A DNA stretch of 64,000 nt from Nonomuraea soli (GTDB taxonomy: Bacteria; Actinomycetota; Actinomycetes; Streptosporangiales; Streptosporangiaceae). The stretch covers positions 564,816 through 628,815 of the forward strand of contig NZ_JACDUR010000002.1 of the NCBI RefSeq assembly GCF_013761175.1, given 5' to 3'. Position 1 is the stretch's first letter, and every line of letters begins with the position of its first letter. Shown here one piece after another: positions 46,305 to 55,983 of this stretch. A program made the position numbers and the translations under genes. Below the pieces are notes generated by a model. That model was not told where the DNA came from. It made no database searches and saw only the letters and a list, made by a program, of their open reading frames with translations.

Positions 46305-48175
46305 CCGGTACGACATCGCACCGGGACGACATCGACGGGCTCAGGGCGGTGGCCGTCGGGTTCGTGCTGGCCTTCCACGCCGCCGTCCCCGGCTTCGGCG
46401 GCGGGTTCGTCGGCGTCGACGTCTTCTTCGTCATCTCCGGCTTCCTGATCACCACCCTCACCCTCAAGCCCTTCTCGCTCGCCGACTTCTACGCCCGCCG
46501 TGCCCGCCGCATCCTGCCCGCCGCCGGCACCGTCCTGGTCGCCACCGCCGTCGCGGCCTGGCTGATCCTGCCGGGGCTGCGCCTGCGCGAGGTGGCCGCC
46601 GACCTGTTCACCTCGGCCCTGTCGGCGGCCAACTGGCGCTTCGTCGCCCAGGAGACCGACTACCTGGCCGCCGAGCTGGACCCGAGCCCGCTGCTGCACT
46701 TCTGGTCGCTGGCCGTGGAGGAGCAGTACTACCTGCTGTGGGCGCCGCTCGCGCTGCTGCTCGCCGGCCGCAGGAAGGCGCTGACGGCGATCACGGTGCT
46801 GATCACGGCGGCCTCTCTGGCCCTCTGCCTGGCCTGGGACGGCCCCCTGGCCTACCTGGCCACACCCGCCAGGGCCTGGCAGTTCGGCGTGGGCGCGCTG
46901 GCCGCGCTCGCCGTGCCGTACCTCACCCGGGTGCCCCGGCGGCTCGCCGCGCTCCTGGGTACGGCAGGCGCCGCAGCCCTGGCCTGGTCGCTGACCATCG
47001 CCGAGACCTCCTACCCCGGTCCCGAGGCGCTGGCCCCCACCCTCGGCGCGGCCGCGCTGATCCTGTTCCGCTCGCCGGTGTCGTCGCTGCTGGCCACCGC
47101 CCCGATGCGGGCGACGGGGCGCCTGTCGTTCTCCTGGTACCTGTGGCACTGGCCCGTCCTGGTGCTCGTCGAGGCCGCGACCGGCCCCCAGCCGTGGCCG
47201 GTCAAGCTCGTCCTGGCGGCCGCGAGCGCGGCACCGGCCTGGCTGACGATGCGCCTGGTGGAGAACCCGGTGCGCTTCTCCGCCGTGGTCACCGAGCTGC
47301 CCAGGCGCGGCCTGGCGGTCGGCACGGCCGCCATGACCGTCCCCGTCATCGCCGCCCTGGTCCTCGGCTTCGTCACCGCGCCCGCCACCGGCCCAGCCGC
47401 CGGGACACGGACCGTCGCCGTCGCTCCGGCGCCCGCCCCCACGGTCGACGCCGCGGCCGCCAGGACCGACTACCCGCGCTCGGGCGGCTGCGAGGTGGAG
47501 CTGGCCGCCACGACCAGCCCGCCCTGCGTCTTCGGCACCGGCGCCGAGCGTGTCGTGTTGATCGGCGACTCCCATGCCGGGCAGTGGTTCGCCATGGCCC
47601 AGCGCATCGCCCAGCGGCGCGGCTGGAGCCTGGAGGTGCTGGTCAAACCGGGCTGCCCGCTGCCCACGCTGACCGTCGTGGAGCCCCGGCTGGGCCGTGA
47701 GTACCGCGAGTGCGACGTCTGGCGCGAGCACGCCCTGTCCCGTCTGGAGTCCGCGTCGCCGCCGCGCCTGATCCTGTTCGGCTCCCTGGCCACCTACGCC
47801 GACGCGCGACGGACCACGACGGGCTGGGCCACCACGATGGCCCGGCTCGAACGGCTCGGCGCCCCCATGGTCTACCTGCGCGACACCCCGCTGCCCGGCT
47901 TCGACGTGCCTGAGTGCCTGTCGGGCAAGCCGGTCGCCGCGTGCGTCTTCCCGCGCTCGAAGGCGCTGCCCGGCCACGTGCTCGCCGAGCGGCCGGGCGT
48001 GTGGCGGCTGGAGGTCACCGACCTGCTGTGCCCCGGCACCACCTGCCCGGGCGTGATCGACGGCGTCGTGCTCTACCGCGACGACTCCCACCTGACCGAC
48101 ACCGTCGTCGTACGGCTGGCGCCCCGTCTGGAGCAACGGCTGGAGGACCTCGACCTGATCCCCACGGTGCTATGA
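46301..48175 (+). CDS. OafA/AcyT-type acyltransferase with SGNH domain
   Basis: 624 residues. The N-terminal acyltransferase-3 domain has DIDGLRAVAVGFVLAFH (catalytic His), GFVGVDVFFVISGFLIT, FYARRARRILPA and LHFWSLAVEEQYYLLW, with about ten helices. The C-terminal extracellular SGNH domain has VVLIGDSHAGQW (catalytic Ser) and the late YRDDSHLTD (Asp-His pair). Such fusions O-acetylate sugars of exported polymers. It probably acetylates the glucan made by the GT2 enzyme. It overlaps genes on both sides by four bases. Confidence 0.92.
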   Translation: MTGTTSHRDDIDGLRAVAVGFVLAFHAAVPGFGGGFVGVDVFFVISGFLITTLTLKPFSLADFYARRARRILPAAGTVLVATAVAAWLILPGLRLREVAADLFTSALSAANWRFVAQETDYLAAELDPSPLLHFWSLAVEEQYYLLWAPLALLLAGRRKALTAITVLITAASLALCLAWDGPLAYLATPARAWQFGVGALAALAVPYLTRVPRRLAALLGTAGAAALAWSLTIAETSYPGPEALAPTLGAAALILFRSPVSSLLATAPMRATGRLSFSWYLWHWPVLVLVEAATGPQPWPVKLVLAAASAAPAWLTMRLVENPVRFSAVVTELPRRGLAVGTAAMTVPVIAALVLGFVTAPATGPAAGTRTVAVAPAPAPTVDAAAARTDYPRSGGCEVELAATTSPPCVFGTGAERVVLIGDSHAGQWFAMAQRIAQRRGWSLEVLVKPGCPLPTLTVVEPRLGREYRECDVWREHALSRLESASPPRLILFGSLATYADARRTTTGWATTMARLERLGAPMVYLRDTPLPGFDVPECLSGKPVAACVFPRSKALPGHVLAERPGVWRLEVTDLLCPGTTCPGVIDGVVLYRDDSHLTDTVVVRLAPRLEQRLEDLDLIPTVL

Positions 48176-48921
48176 GAATCCTGCTGACGCTCCTGATCCT
48201 GCTCGGGCTGTCCTCCTGCTCCGCCGGAGGGGAGCGCGAGATCTTCCGCGACGACTTCGACACCCTGGAGAACTGGGTGGCGGAGGAGGGCGCGGGCCGC
48301 TGGGGGACCGGCGAGATCGAGCGCATGAGCCGCGCCAACCTGGCCGTCTCCGGCGGCAACCTGGCGATCACACCCAGGCTGGAGGGCGGCGAATGGACCT
48401 CGGGCCGCATCCGCAGCAAGCGGGAGGACTTCGGGGTGCCGCCCGGCGGCACGCTCCGGGTCGAGGCGCGCATCGCCCTGCCCGCCGTCACCCCCGCCGA
48501 CGGGCAGGGCTACTGGCCGGCCTTCTGGATGCTCGGCGGCCACACCGGCTGGCCGGAGATCGGCGAGATCGACATCCTGGAGGCCGTCAACGGGCAACCG
48601 TCGATCATGGGGGCCATGCACTGCGGCCGGCCGTGCGACGAGCCGGTCGGGCTCACCACCGGGCAGTGGCCGTGCCCGGCCTGTTTCGGCGGCTTCCACA
48701 CCTACGCCGTCGAGATGACGGGCACGAGCGTCACCTGGTTCCTCGACGGCGTGCCGTACCACACCCTGGAGCGGAGCCTGGACCGGCGCTTCTTCCTCAT
48801 CCTCAACGTGGCGATCGGCGGCGCGCTGCCGGGGCCGCCGGCCGCCACGACCGCGCCAGGCCGGGCGATGCTCGTCGACTACGTCAGTGTCAGATCCAGG
48901 CAGAGCGCCGATCACCACTAG
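48172..48921 (+). CDS. GH16 beta-glucanase lipoprotein
   Basis: 249 residues. A lipoprotein signal ends LSSC. The GH16 active site GEIDILEAV (nucleophile and acid/base in E-I-D-I-x-E) is clear, with WPAFWMLGGHTGWPE before it and TWFLDGVPYHTL after it. Family members cut beta-1,3- or beta-1,3(4)-glucans. In this operon it may trim, remodel or release the glucan during synthesis; degradation of a foreign glucan is the other option. ATG 48172 overlaps the acyltransferase stop. Confidence 0.9.
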   Translation: MRILLTLLILLGLSSCSAGGEREIFRDDFDTLENWVAEEGAGRWGTGEIERMSRANLAVSGGNLAITPRLEGGEWTSGRIRSKREDFGVPPGGTLRVEARIALPAVTPADGQGYWPAFWMLGGHTGWPEIGEIDILEAVNGQPSIMGAMHCGRPCDEPVGLTTGQWPCPACFGGFHTYAVEMTGTSVTWFLDGVPYHTLERSLDRRFFLILNVAIGGALPGPPAATTAPGRAMLVDYVSVRSRQSADHH

Positions 48922-48931
48922 GCTCGGCCTG

Positions 48932-49768
48932 ATGAGCACCCTTCGCCTGGGCGTGCGTACGTTCGCCCCGGGGCAGTACGCGGTGATGGCCGTCGTCAAC
49001 CGCACCCCCGACTCCTTCTTCGACCGCGGCGCCACCTACGGCTTCGACGCCGCGATGGCCGCGGTCGACCGGGCGGCGGCGGCCGGGGCCGACATCGTTG
49101 ACATCGGCGGAGTCAAGGCGGGCCCCGGCGACGACGTCGACGCCCGCGAGGAGATCAGGCGGGTCGCCGGGCTCGTCGAGGCGGTCCGCGAACGTCACCC
49201 CGGCCTGCTGATCAGCGTCGACACCTGGCGGGCGGAGGTGGGCGAGGTCGTGGCCAGGGCCGGGGCGCACCTGCTCAACGACACCTGGGGCGGCGTAGAC
49301 CCCGGCCTGGCGTCGGTCGCGGCGCGGTACGGCACGGGCCTGGTGTGCGCGCACGCCGGACGTGTCACCCCGCGCACCAGGCCGCACCGCATCGCCTACG
49401 ACGACGTGGTCACCGACGTCGTCGGCTACACGGTCGCGCTGGCCGAGAAGGCGGAGCGGGCCGGGGTCGCGCGCGAGTCGATCCTCATCGACCCCGCGCA
49501 CGACTTCGGCAAGAACACCTTCCACTCGCTGGAGGTCAGCCGCCGGCTCGGCGAGCTGGTGGACACCGGATGGCCGGTGCTGGTGGCCGTCTCCAACAAG
49601 GACTTCGTCGGGGAGAGCCTGGGCGGCCTGCCGGTCGAGGAGCGGCACGCCGGCACTGTCGCGACCCTGGCCGTCTCCGCCATCCTTGGGGCGAGGGTCT
49701 TTCGCGTCCACGACCCCGCCTCGGCGCGGGCCGCGCTGGCCTGGATTAGTACGTCAGGCGAAGTATAG
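48932..49768 (+). CDS. Dihydropteroate-synthase-like protein (FolP2 type)
   Basis: 278 residues. The DHPS fold is evident from [16 protein letters not shown] (equivalent to NVTPDSFSDGG), [20 protein letters not shown] and [12 protein letters not shown]. The usual second loop DVGGESTRPGA is replaced by [13 protein letters not shown], which resembles mycobacterial FolP2, a paralogue reported to lack synthase activity. It is therefore doubtful that it makes dihydropteroate. ATG 48932 is chosen; no folate genes are adjacent. Confidence 0.8.
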   Translation: MSTLRLGVRTFAPGQYAVMAVVNRTPDSFFDRGATYGFDAAMAAVDRAAAAGADIVDIGGVKAGPGDDVDAREEIRRVAGLVEAVRERHPGLLISVDTWRAEVGEVVARAGAHLLNDTWGGVDPGLASVAARYGTGLVCAHAGRVTPRTRPHRIAYDDVVTDVVGYTVALAEKAERAGVARESILIDPAHDFGKNTFHSLEVSRRLGELVDTGWPVLVAVSNKDFVGESLGGLPVEERHAGTVATLAVSAILGARVFRVHDPASARAALAWISTSGEV

Positions 49769-49831
49769 TCTGGCTGGCTGTAAGCCGGGTGCAAGATCTC
49801 CTGGGAAGGATGGCGTCCGGAAAGGAGACTG

Positions 49832-52636
49832 ATGCGTTTCAAGGTTCTCGGACCGCTCGTCGTCGACCATGACGGGCAGGAACTACGGGTGGGCGGCAGC
49901 CTGCAGCGGGTCGTGCTGGCCCTGCTGCTGCTCGACGCCAACCGGACGGTGCCGCTCGAACGGCTCATCGAGGCCACGTGGGGGGAAGACCCGCCCAGCA
50001 CCGCCCGCAACCAGATCCAGATCCGCGTGTCCCAGCTGCGACGCATGCTGGGCGACCACGACCAGACGCTGCTGCTCACCCGCGCCCCCGGTTACCAGAT
50101 GCGGGTCGAGCCGGGCACGCTCGACCTGGCCGACTTCGACGCGCTGGTCGCCCGAGCCCAGGAGGAGGAGCCCGCCAGGGCCGCCGTCACCCTGCGCTCG
50201 GCGCTGGAGCTGTGGCGCGGGCCCGCGCTGTCGGACGTCGACAGCGAGCTGATCCGCCGCGTCGTGCACGACCTCGACGAGCGCCGCACCCTGGCCCACG
50301 AGCGCTGCGTCGACCTCGAACTCGGGCTCGGGCACCACCAGCAGCTCGTCGCCGAACTACGCCGCCTGGTGCAGGAGCATCCCTTACGAGAGCGGCCGCA
50401 CGGCCAGCTGATGCTCGCCCTCTACCGCTCAGGACGCCACGCCGAGGCGCTGGAGGTCTACCGCGCCTTCCGCCAGATGCTGCTCGACAACCTCGGCCTG
50501 GAGCCCAGCGACGACCTGCGCCGGCTGGAGCACGCCATCCTCAACCAGGAGCCGGCGCTCGGCAACCGCGCCGAGCCCGTGGCGCCGCGCCAGCTCCCAC
50601 CGATGATCTCCCGGCTGGCCGGCCGGCAGGCCGAGCTCGACCGGCTGCAACTGCTGCTGCGCCCGGAATCCTGCGGCGACGCGCTGCCGATCGCCGCGCT
50701 GACCGGCAGGGCCGGGGTCGGCAAGACCGAGCTGGCCCTGCACGCCGCCCACCGCATGGCCGCCGCCTACCCCCACGGCCAGCTCTACGTGGACCTGCGC
50801 GGCGGCGAACTCCAGCCCGCCGACGTGCTCAGCAGGTTCCTGCGCGCCCTGGGCGTGGCCAGCGCCCCCACGACCATCGAGGAACGCAGCGCCCTGTTCC
50901 GCTCCACCGTCGCCGACCGCCACGTGCTGCTGGTGCTCGACAACGCCGGCAGCTTCGAGCAGATCTGGCCGCTGCTGCCCGGCGGCGCGCCGGGCGGCGT
51001 GCTGATCACCAGCCGCGACCGCCTGGTCGGCCTGCCCGACCGCCAGGTCGTCCGCCTGGACCTGCTCGACCACGCCGCCGCCGTCGACCTGCTGGCGCAG
51101 GACATCGGCGCCGAACGCACCCTGCAGGACCCCGCCGCCCTCGACACCCTCGCCGAGCAGTGCGGCGGCCTGCCGCTCGCGCTGCGCATCGCCGGCGCCC
51201 GCCTGGCCGTACGCCCGAGCTGGCGCGTGCAGACCCTGGTCGACCTGCTCAGCGACACCACGACCATGCTCGACGTGCTCAGCTACGGCGAGCACGCCGT
51301 GCGGGCCGGGCTGCAGGTGAGCTACGAGGCCCTGTCACCCGACGCGCAGGCGCTCTTCCGCGCCATCGGCCTCATGGACTTCCCCCAGGTCACCTGCTGG
51401 CTGGCCGAGCTGCTGCTGGACCGGCCCGCCGACGTGGCGCGGGCGGCGCTGACCGAGCTCGCCGACGCGTCGCTGCTGCGCGACCAGGGCGGCAGGTACG
51501 GCATGCACGACCTGGTGCGCGCCCACGCCGCCGAGCTCGCCCGCGACGAGGACCCCCGGCTGGTGGCCCGCGTGTGCGGCTTCCTGTTCGCCCTGGCCCA
51601 GCGTGCCCACGAGTTCCACGGCGGCGGCTCGCACGGGCTGCTGCGCGACGAGCCCGTCGCCTCCGGCCGCATCGACGCCCTGCTGGGGGCGCACCCGCTG
51701 GCCGTGCTCGACGACGAGCGCGCCGCCCTGCGCTCCGCCGTACGCCGGGCCGCCGCGCACGGCCTGCACGAGCTGGCCTGGAAGCTGGCGCTGGCCCTGG
51801 CCACGATGCAGGAGATCCACGGCTACTTCGAGGACTGGCGCTCGTGCACCGAGATCGCGCTGGAGGCCTGCCTGGCCGCGGGCGACCTGCGAGGAGAGGC
51901 CGCCATGCGCTACTCCCTGAGCACCCTGCTCACCTTCGAGCAGGAGTACGGCGCGGCGGCCGAGAGCATGGAGGCGGCGCTGGCGCTGTTCGGCAGGGCG
52001 GGGGAGACGCACGGCCGGGGCTTGGCGCTGGGCAACCTCGCCCAGGTCGACGTCTTCCGCGGGCAGCCGGAGCGCGCACTCGAACGATACGAGGAGGCCC
52101 TGCCGCTGCTCAAGGACGCCGGTGACCGCCCGGCCGAGGCGTACGCCCTGGTCAACATGGCCGCGGCGAGCATGTCCGGCGGCGAGGTGGCCGAGGCCGG
52201 GCACATGCTCGAACGGGCGCTGGAGATCTTCCGCGCCGAGGGCGTGGTCCGCGGCGAGGCCCAGGCGCTGGACCGGCTGGCCCGCCTGGAGCTGCGCCGA
52301 GACCGGCCCGCCGAGGCCGCGGAGCACTTCCAGGCGGCCGCCGAGCTGATCCGCTCGATCGGCGACCGGGTGGGCGAGGTCTACGTGATGCAGGGCCTGG
52401 CCGACGCCTGGCGGCGGCTGGGCCGTGCCAAGGCCGCCGAGCGGACCCTGCGCGCCGCGCTGGACCTGGCGGCCGGGGTGGGCGACCGCCTGATCGCCGG
52501 GCGCATCCGGCTGAGCCTCGGACTGCTGCTGGACGACGTCGCCCAGCTGGAGCTCGCGCGTGCGGTCTTCACCGAGATCGACGCGCTGCACTGGCGGGCG
52601 AAGGCCGAGGAGGCCCTCGCCCGCCTGGGCTCCTAG
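49832..52636 (+). CDS. AfsR/SARP-type transcriptional regulator with NB-ARC and TPR domains (first of a pair)
   Basis: 934 residues. An OmpR-type winged helix (MRFKVLGPLVVDHDGQELRV, residues 1-95) is followed by the BTAD domain (to about 245), an NB-ARC ATPase (P-loop GRAGVGKTEL near 292, LLVLDNAG, and the GGLPLAL motif) and C-terminal TPR repeats (about 600-930). AfsR-like proteins activate secondary-metabolite or developmental genes after ATP-driven assembly. ATG 49832 has AAGGAG. Its stop overlaps the stop of a convergent peptide gene. Confidence 0.93.
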   Translation: MRFKVLGPLVVDHDGQELRVGGSLQRVVLALLLLDANRTVPLERLIEATWGEDPPSTARNQIQIRVSQLRRMLGDHDQTLLLTRAPGYQMRVEPGTLDLADFDALVARAQEEEPARAAVTLRSALELWRGPALSDVDSELIRRVVHDLDERRTLAHERCVDLELGLGHHQQLVAELRRLVQEHPLRERPHGQLMLALYRSGRHAEALEVYRAFRQMLLDNLGLEPSDDLRRLEHAILNQEPALGNRAEPVAPRQLPPMISRLAGRQAELDRLQLLLRPESCGDALPIAALTGRAGVGKTELALHAAHRMAAAYPHGQLYVDLRGGELQPADVLSRFLRALGVASAPTTIEERSALFRSTVADRHVLLVLDNAGSFEQIWPLLPGGAPGGVLITSRDRLVGLPDRQVVRLDLLDHAAAVDLLAQDIGAERTLQDPAALDTLAEQCGGLPLALRIAGARLAVRPSWRVQTLVDLLSDTTTMLDVLSYGEHAVRAGLQVSYEALSPDAQALFRAIGLMDFPQVTCWLAELLLDRPADVARAALTELADASLLRDQGGRYGMHDLVRAHAAELARDEDPRLVARVCGFLFALAQRAHEFHGGGSHGLLRDEPVASGRIDALLGAHPLAVLDDERAALRSAVRRAAAHGLHELAWKLALALATMQEIHGYFEDWRSCTEIALEACLAAGDLRGEAAMRYSLSTLLTFEQEYGAAAESMEAALALFGRAGETHGRGLALGNLAQVDVFRGQPERALERYEEALPLLKDAGDRPAEAYALVNMAAASMSGGEVAEAGHMLERALEIFRAEGVVRGEAQALDRLARLELRRDRPAEAAEHFQAAAELIRSIGDRVGEVYVMQGLADAWRRLGRAKAAERTLRAALDLAAGVGDRLIAGRIRLSLGLLLDDVAQLELARAVFTEIDALHWRAKAEEALARLGS

Positions 52637-52779
52637 TCCGGGTTGGGCCAGGGATTGGGCTCCTTGTCGTAGAGGCACAGCTCACCGTCGGCCTTGCCCC
52701 CGTCGCACACGACCAGATCGGCCGGCACGGCGACCCCGAGAACACCGGCGACCATCACCGCCGCCAGCGGTATCCGCAT
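52633..52779 (-). CDS. Small secreted two-cysteine peptide B (48 residues)
   Basis: Starts at ATG 52779 with an AGGAGGG ribosome site, one of the best in this window, so it is clearly a gene. A hydrophobic signal (MRIPLAAVMVAGVLGVAVPA) leads to a short mature part with CDGGKADGELC and the ending EPNPWPNPD. Its start overlaps the stop of peptide A (TGATG), so the two form an operon. The final bases overlap the stop codon of the AfsR-like gene on the other strand. No known bacteriocin or signal family is recognised. Confidence 0.75.
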   Translation of the reverse strand: MRIPLAAVMVAGVLGVAVPADLVVCDGGKADGELCLYDKEPNPWPNPD

Positions 52780-53033
52780 CAACCCTCCTTCTCGTCCGGG
52801 AAGGAGGGCGTCGGAACGGCCTCTCTGGTGCTGGAGATGGGCGGTGGCGTGGGCGTGGGTGTCGGTGTGGGCGTGACGTCCGGGTCGGGCCACGGGTTGG
52901 GGTTGGTGTGGTCCCCGGTGCACGACGCCTGGACGATGGTGCAGTCGTCAAAGGCCTGAGCCGCCCCCGCGGTGGCCAGGCCTCCCCCGGCCACGCACGC
53001 CGCCGCGAGCGTGGCGATAACGATGTTCTTCAT
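52779..53033 (-). CDS. Small secreted two-cysteine peptide A (84 residues)
   Basis: ATG 53033. A Sec signal (MKNIVIATLAAACVAGGG...AQA) precedes DDCTIVQASCTGD, then NPNPWPDPD and a Thr/Pro repeat (TPTPTPTPTPP). The NPWP-x-PD motif is shared with peptide B encoded next. The two cysteines after the signal probably form a disulfide outside the cell. It lies in the gap between two AfsR-like regulators, on the opposite strand, and starts 76 bases from the second one. Confidence 0.75.
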   Translation of the reverse strand: MKNIVIATLAAACVAGGGLATAGAAQAFDDCTIVQASCTGDHTNPNPWPDPDVTPTPTPTPTPPPISSTREAVPTPSFPDEKEG

Positions 53034-53109
53034 GGCGGGCGAGTCTAGAAATGCCCGTTATGCGATCGCTTTTCCGCAGGTCAGAAGAGCTTGAGACGAA
53101 GGAGACGGC

Positions 53110-55971
53110 GTGCGCTTCAAGGTTCTCGGACCGCTGGTCGCGGAGCGGGAGGGCCAGGAGCTCCACCTCGGAGGCGCCCTGCCCCGCATCATCCTGGCGA
53201 CGCTGCTGCTGGAGGCCGGCCGCCCCGTGCCGATAGAGCGCATCATCGAGGCCGCGTGGGGCGCCGACGCCCCCGGCACCGCGCGCAACCAGGTGCAGAT
53301 CCGCATCTCCCAGCTGCGCCGCGGCCTCGGCGACACCGCCTCGCCGTACCGCAGGCTGGTCACCAGGCCGCCCGGCTACCTGCTGCGCGTCGAGCCCGGC
53401 GAGCTGGACCTGGCGGAGTTCGAGGAGCTGACGGCGCGGGCCGAGGCCGAGGAGCCGAAGACGGCCGCCATGACGCTCCGGCGGGCCCTGGCCTTGTGGC
53501 GCGGCCCGGTCCTGGCCGGCCTCGACAGCCCGATGCTCGCGCCGGTCGCGCAGGACCTGGAGGAGCGCAGGCTGCTGGCCCACGAGGCGTGCGTCGCGAT
53601 CGAGCTGGACGCGGGACGCCACGACGAGCTGGTGGCCGAGCTGCGCGGGCTCGCGCGCGACCATCCGCTGCGCGAGCGGGTGCACGGCTTCCTGATGACC
53701 GCGCTCTACCGCTCCGGACGGCAGGCCGAGGCGCTGGAGGCCTTCCGCGCCTACCGGGAGACGCTGCAGGAGACGCTCGGCCTCGAACCCGGCGACGAGC
53801 TGCGCACGCTGGAGGTGTCGATCCTCAACCAGCACCCCGGGCTCGACCTGCCCGGAGGAGGAGGCTCGCGCTCGCCTCGCGCGCCGCGCCAGCTGCCCCC
53901 GCTGATCGACCCGCTGGTGGGCCGTACGGCGGAACGCGGGCGGCTGCGCGCGCTGCTCGCGCCCGCCCCCGGAGAAGGGAGCGGCGACGGCGAACCGCCG
54001 GTCGCGGTCGTCGTGGGCCGCCCCGGCATCGGCAAGACGGCCCTGGCCCTGCAGGTCGCGCACGACCTGATCGCGCGCCACCCCGACGGCCAGCTCTACG
54101 CCGACCTCGGAGAGAGCCGCCCGCGCGCCTCCGACGTGCTCAGCCGGTTCCTGCGGGCGCTCGGCGCCGCCGCCGTCCCCCAGACCGAGCAGGAACGCGC
54201 CGCCGCCTTCCGAGCGCTCACCGCCGGACGCCGGGTGCTCGTGCTGCTCGACAACGCGCAGTCGGCCGAGCAGATCCATGCCCTGACGCCCGGCGGCGAC
54301 TCCAGCGCCGTCCTGGTCACCGCGCGGCGGCGCCCGGCCGATCTGCCCGACCACCGGGTGCTGGCCCTGCAGCCGCTCGGCACCGCCGAGGCGGTCGCGC
54401 TCCTGACCCGCGACATCGGACCGGCCAGGGCGGGCACCGCTCCCGGGGCGCTGCGGGAGCTGGCCGCCCAGTGCGGCGGCCTGCCCCTGGCCCTGCGCAT
54501 CGCCGGGGCCAGACTGGCTGCGCGCCCGCAGTGGAGCATCGAGACCATGGTCACGATGCTCGGCGACACCCACTCCATCCTCGACACCCTCAGCTACGGC
54601 GACAGCGAGGTGCGCGCCGGGCTGCGCGTCGCCTACGACAGCCTGTCGCCGCAGGCCCGCCGGCTGCTGCGCGAGCTCGGACTCCTCGACTGCTCCCAGA
54701 GCGGCGAGTGGCTGGCCTCGCTCCTGACCGGAGACCCCGGCGACGCCCGGGCGGAGCTGGTGGAGGCCTCGCTCCTGGAGGTCAGTGGCGGGCGCCTGCG
54801 CCTGCACGACCTCGTGCGCGCCTTCGCCCGCGAGCGCGCCGCCGCGCAGGAGTCCCACGACCGTCGCACCGCAGTGGCGGAACGGTTCTGCTCCGTCGTG
54901 CTGCACCTGGCGGGCCGCGCCCACGTCCATCACTACGGCGGCCACTTCACCCTGCTGCGCGGCCAGAGCCTCCCGCCCGGCCCGCCGGAGCGGGAGGCCG
55001 ACGACCTGCTCGGCGACGACCCGATCGGACGGCTCGACGAGGAGCGCGAGGTCCTCATGGCCGCCGTGCGCCTGTCGGCCGCGCACGGCCTGCACGAGCT
55101 GTGCTGGAACCTGGCGATGACCTGCGTCGTGCTGTTCGAGACGCGCGGCTACTTCGACGACTGGCGCACCGCCTGCGAGACCGCCCTGGAGGCCTGCCGT
55201 ACGGCGGGCGACACCAGGGGCGAGGCGGCGATGCTCTACTCCCTGAGCTCCATGCTGCTGTTCCGGCAGCTGTACGCGGAGGCGCAGGAGCCGCTGTCGC
55301 AGGCGCTGACGGTCTTCGACGCCATCGGCGACCTGCACGGCCGCGCCCTCGCGCTGCGCAACGTGGCGCTGCTGGAGCGGACCAGGGGGCTGCAGGAAAC
55401 GGCGCTGGCCTCCTACGGCCGGGCGCTGCCGTTGCTGCGGATCGCGGGAGACCGGGCCGGCGAGGCCCACGTGCTGGTCAACATGGCGGCCATCCACGTC
55501 GACGCCGACCGGCTCGACGAGGCGGAGACCCTGCTCGGGCGGGCGCTGGCCATCTTCCGCGCGGAGGGTGTCGGCCGGGGCCAGGCGCAGGCGCTGACCA
55601 GGATCGCCCTGCTGGCCGTACGGCGTGGCGACCAGGATCGGGCGCTGGAGTTGTACGAGGAGGCGGGCACGCTGGTGCGGGCCGAGCACGACACGATCGG
55701 GGAGGCCTACGTGCTCCAGGGCACAGCCGAGGCACTCATCGCTTTCGGGCGGGTGCCCGAGGCCAGGGCGACGCTCGGCCGGGTGCTCGAGCTCGCCGAA
55801 GCGGTGGGCGAGCGCCTGATCGAGGGCCGCGCCCACCTCGGACTCGGGTCGCTGCCAGCCGAGAACCACGAGACGGCTCGACGGCACCTGGACCGGGCGC
55901 ACGAGCTGTTCAGCGTGATGGGGGCACAACAATGGCGGGCCAGGGCCGCCGAGGCCCTCGCCCGCCTGTGA
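53110..55971 (+). CDS. AfsR/SARP-type transcriptional regulator with NB-ARC and TPR domains (second of a pair)
   Basis: 953 residues. It has the same order as its upstream paralogue: winged helix (MRFKVLGPLVAEREGQELHL), BTAD, NB-ARC (P-loop GRPGIGKTAL near 303, VLLDNAQSAEQ, CGGLPLALRIAGARL) and TPR repeats. The two are similar throughout, so they arose by duplication. GTG 53110 has a GAAGGAGAC ribosome site. A two-cysteine peptide gene lies just beyond its 3' end on the other strand, as with the first copy. Confidence 0.93.
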   Translation: MRFKVLGPLVAEREGQELHLGGALPRIILATLLLEAGRPVPIERIIEAAWGADAPGTARNQVQIRISQLRRGLGDTASPYRRLVTRPPGYLLRVEPGELDLAEFEELTARAEAEEPKTAAMTLRRALALWRGPVLAGLDSPMLAPVAQDLEERRLLAHEACVAIELDAGRHDELVAELRGLARDHPLRERVHGFLMTALYRSGRQAEALEAFRAYRETLQETLGLEPGDELRTLEVSILNQHPGLDLPGGGGSRSPRAPRQLPPLIDPLVGRTAERGRLRALLAPAPGEGSGDGEPPVAVVVGRPGIGKTALALQVAHDLIARHPDGQLYADLGESRPRASDVLSRFLRALGAAAVPQTEQERAAAFRALTAGRRVLVLLDNAQSAEQIHALTPGGDSSAVLVTARRRPADLPDHRVLALQPLGTAEAVALLTRDIGPARAGTAPGALRELAAQCGGLPLALRIAGARLAARPQWSIETMVTMLGDTHSILDTLSYGDSEVRAGLRVAYDSLSPQARRLLRELGLLDCSQSGEWLASLLTGDPGDARAELVEASLLEVSGGRLRLHDLVRAFARERAAAQESHDRRTAVAERFCSVVLHLAGRAHVHHYGGHFTLLRGQSLPPGPPEREADDLLGDDPIGRLDEEREVLMAAVRLSAAHGLHELCWNLAMTCVVLFETRGYFDDWRTACETALEACRTAGDTRGEAAMLYSLSSMLLFRQLYAEAQEPLSQALTVFDAIGDLHGRALALRNVALLERTRGLQETALASYGRALPLLRIAGDRAGEAHVLVNMAAIHVDADRLDEAETLLGRALAIFRAEGVGRGQAQALTRIALLAVRRGDQDRALELYEEAGTLVRAEHDTIGEAYVLQGTAEALIAFGRVPEARATLGRVLELAEAVGERLIEGRAHLGLGSLPAENHETARRHLDRAHELFSVMGAQQWRARAAEALARL

Positions 55972-55983
55972 ACGATCTCGCCG

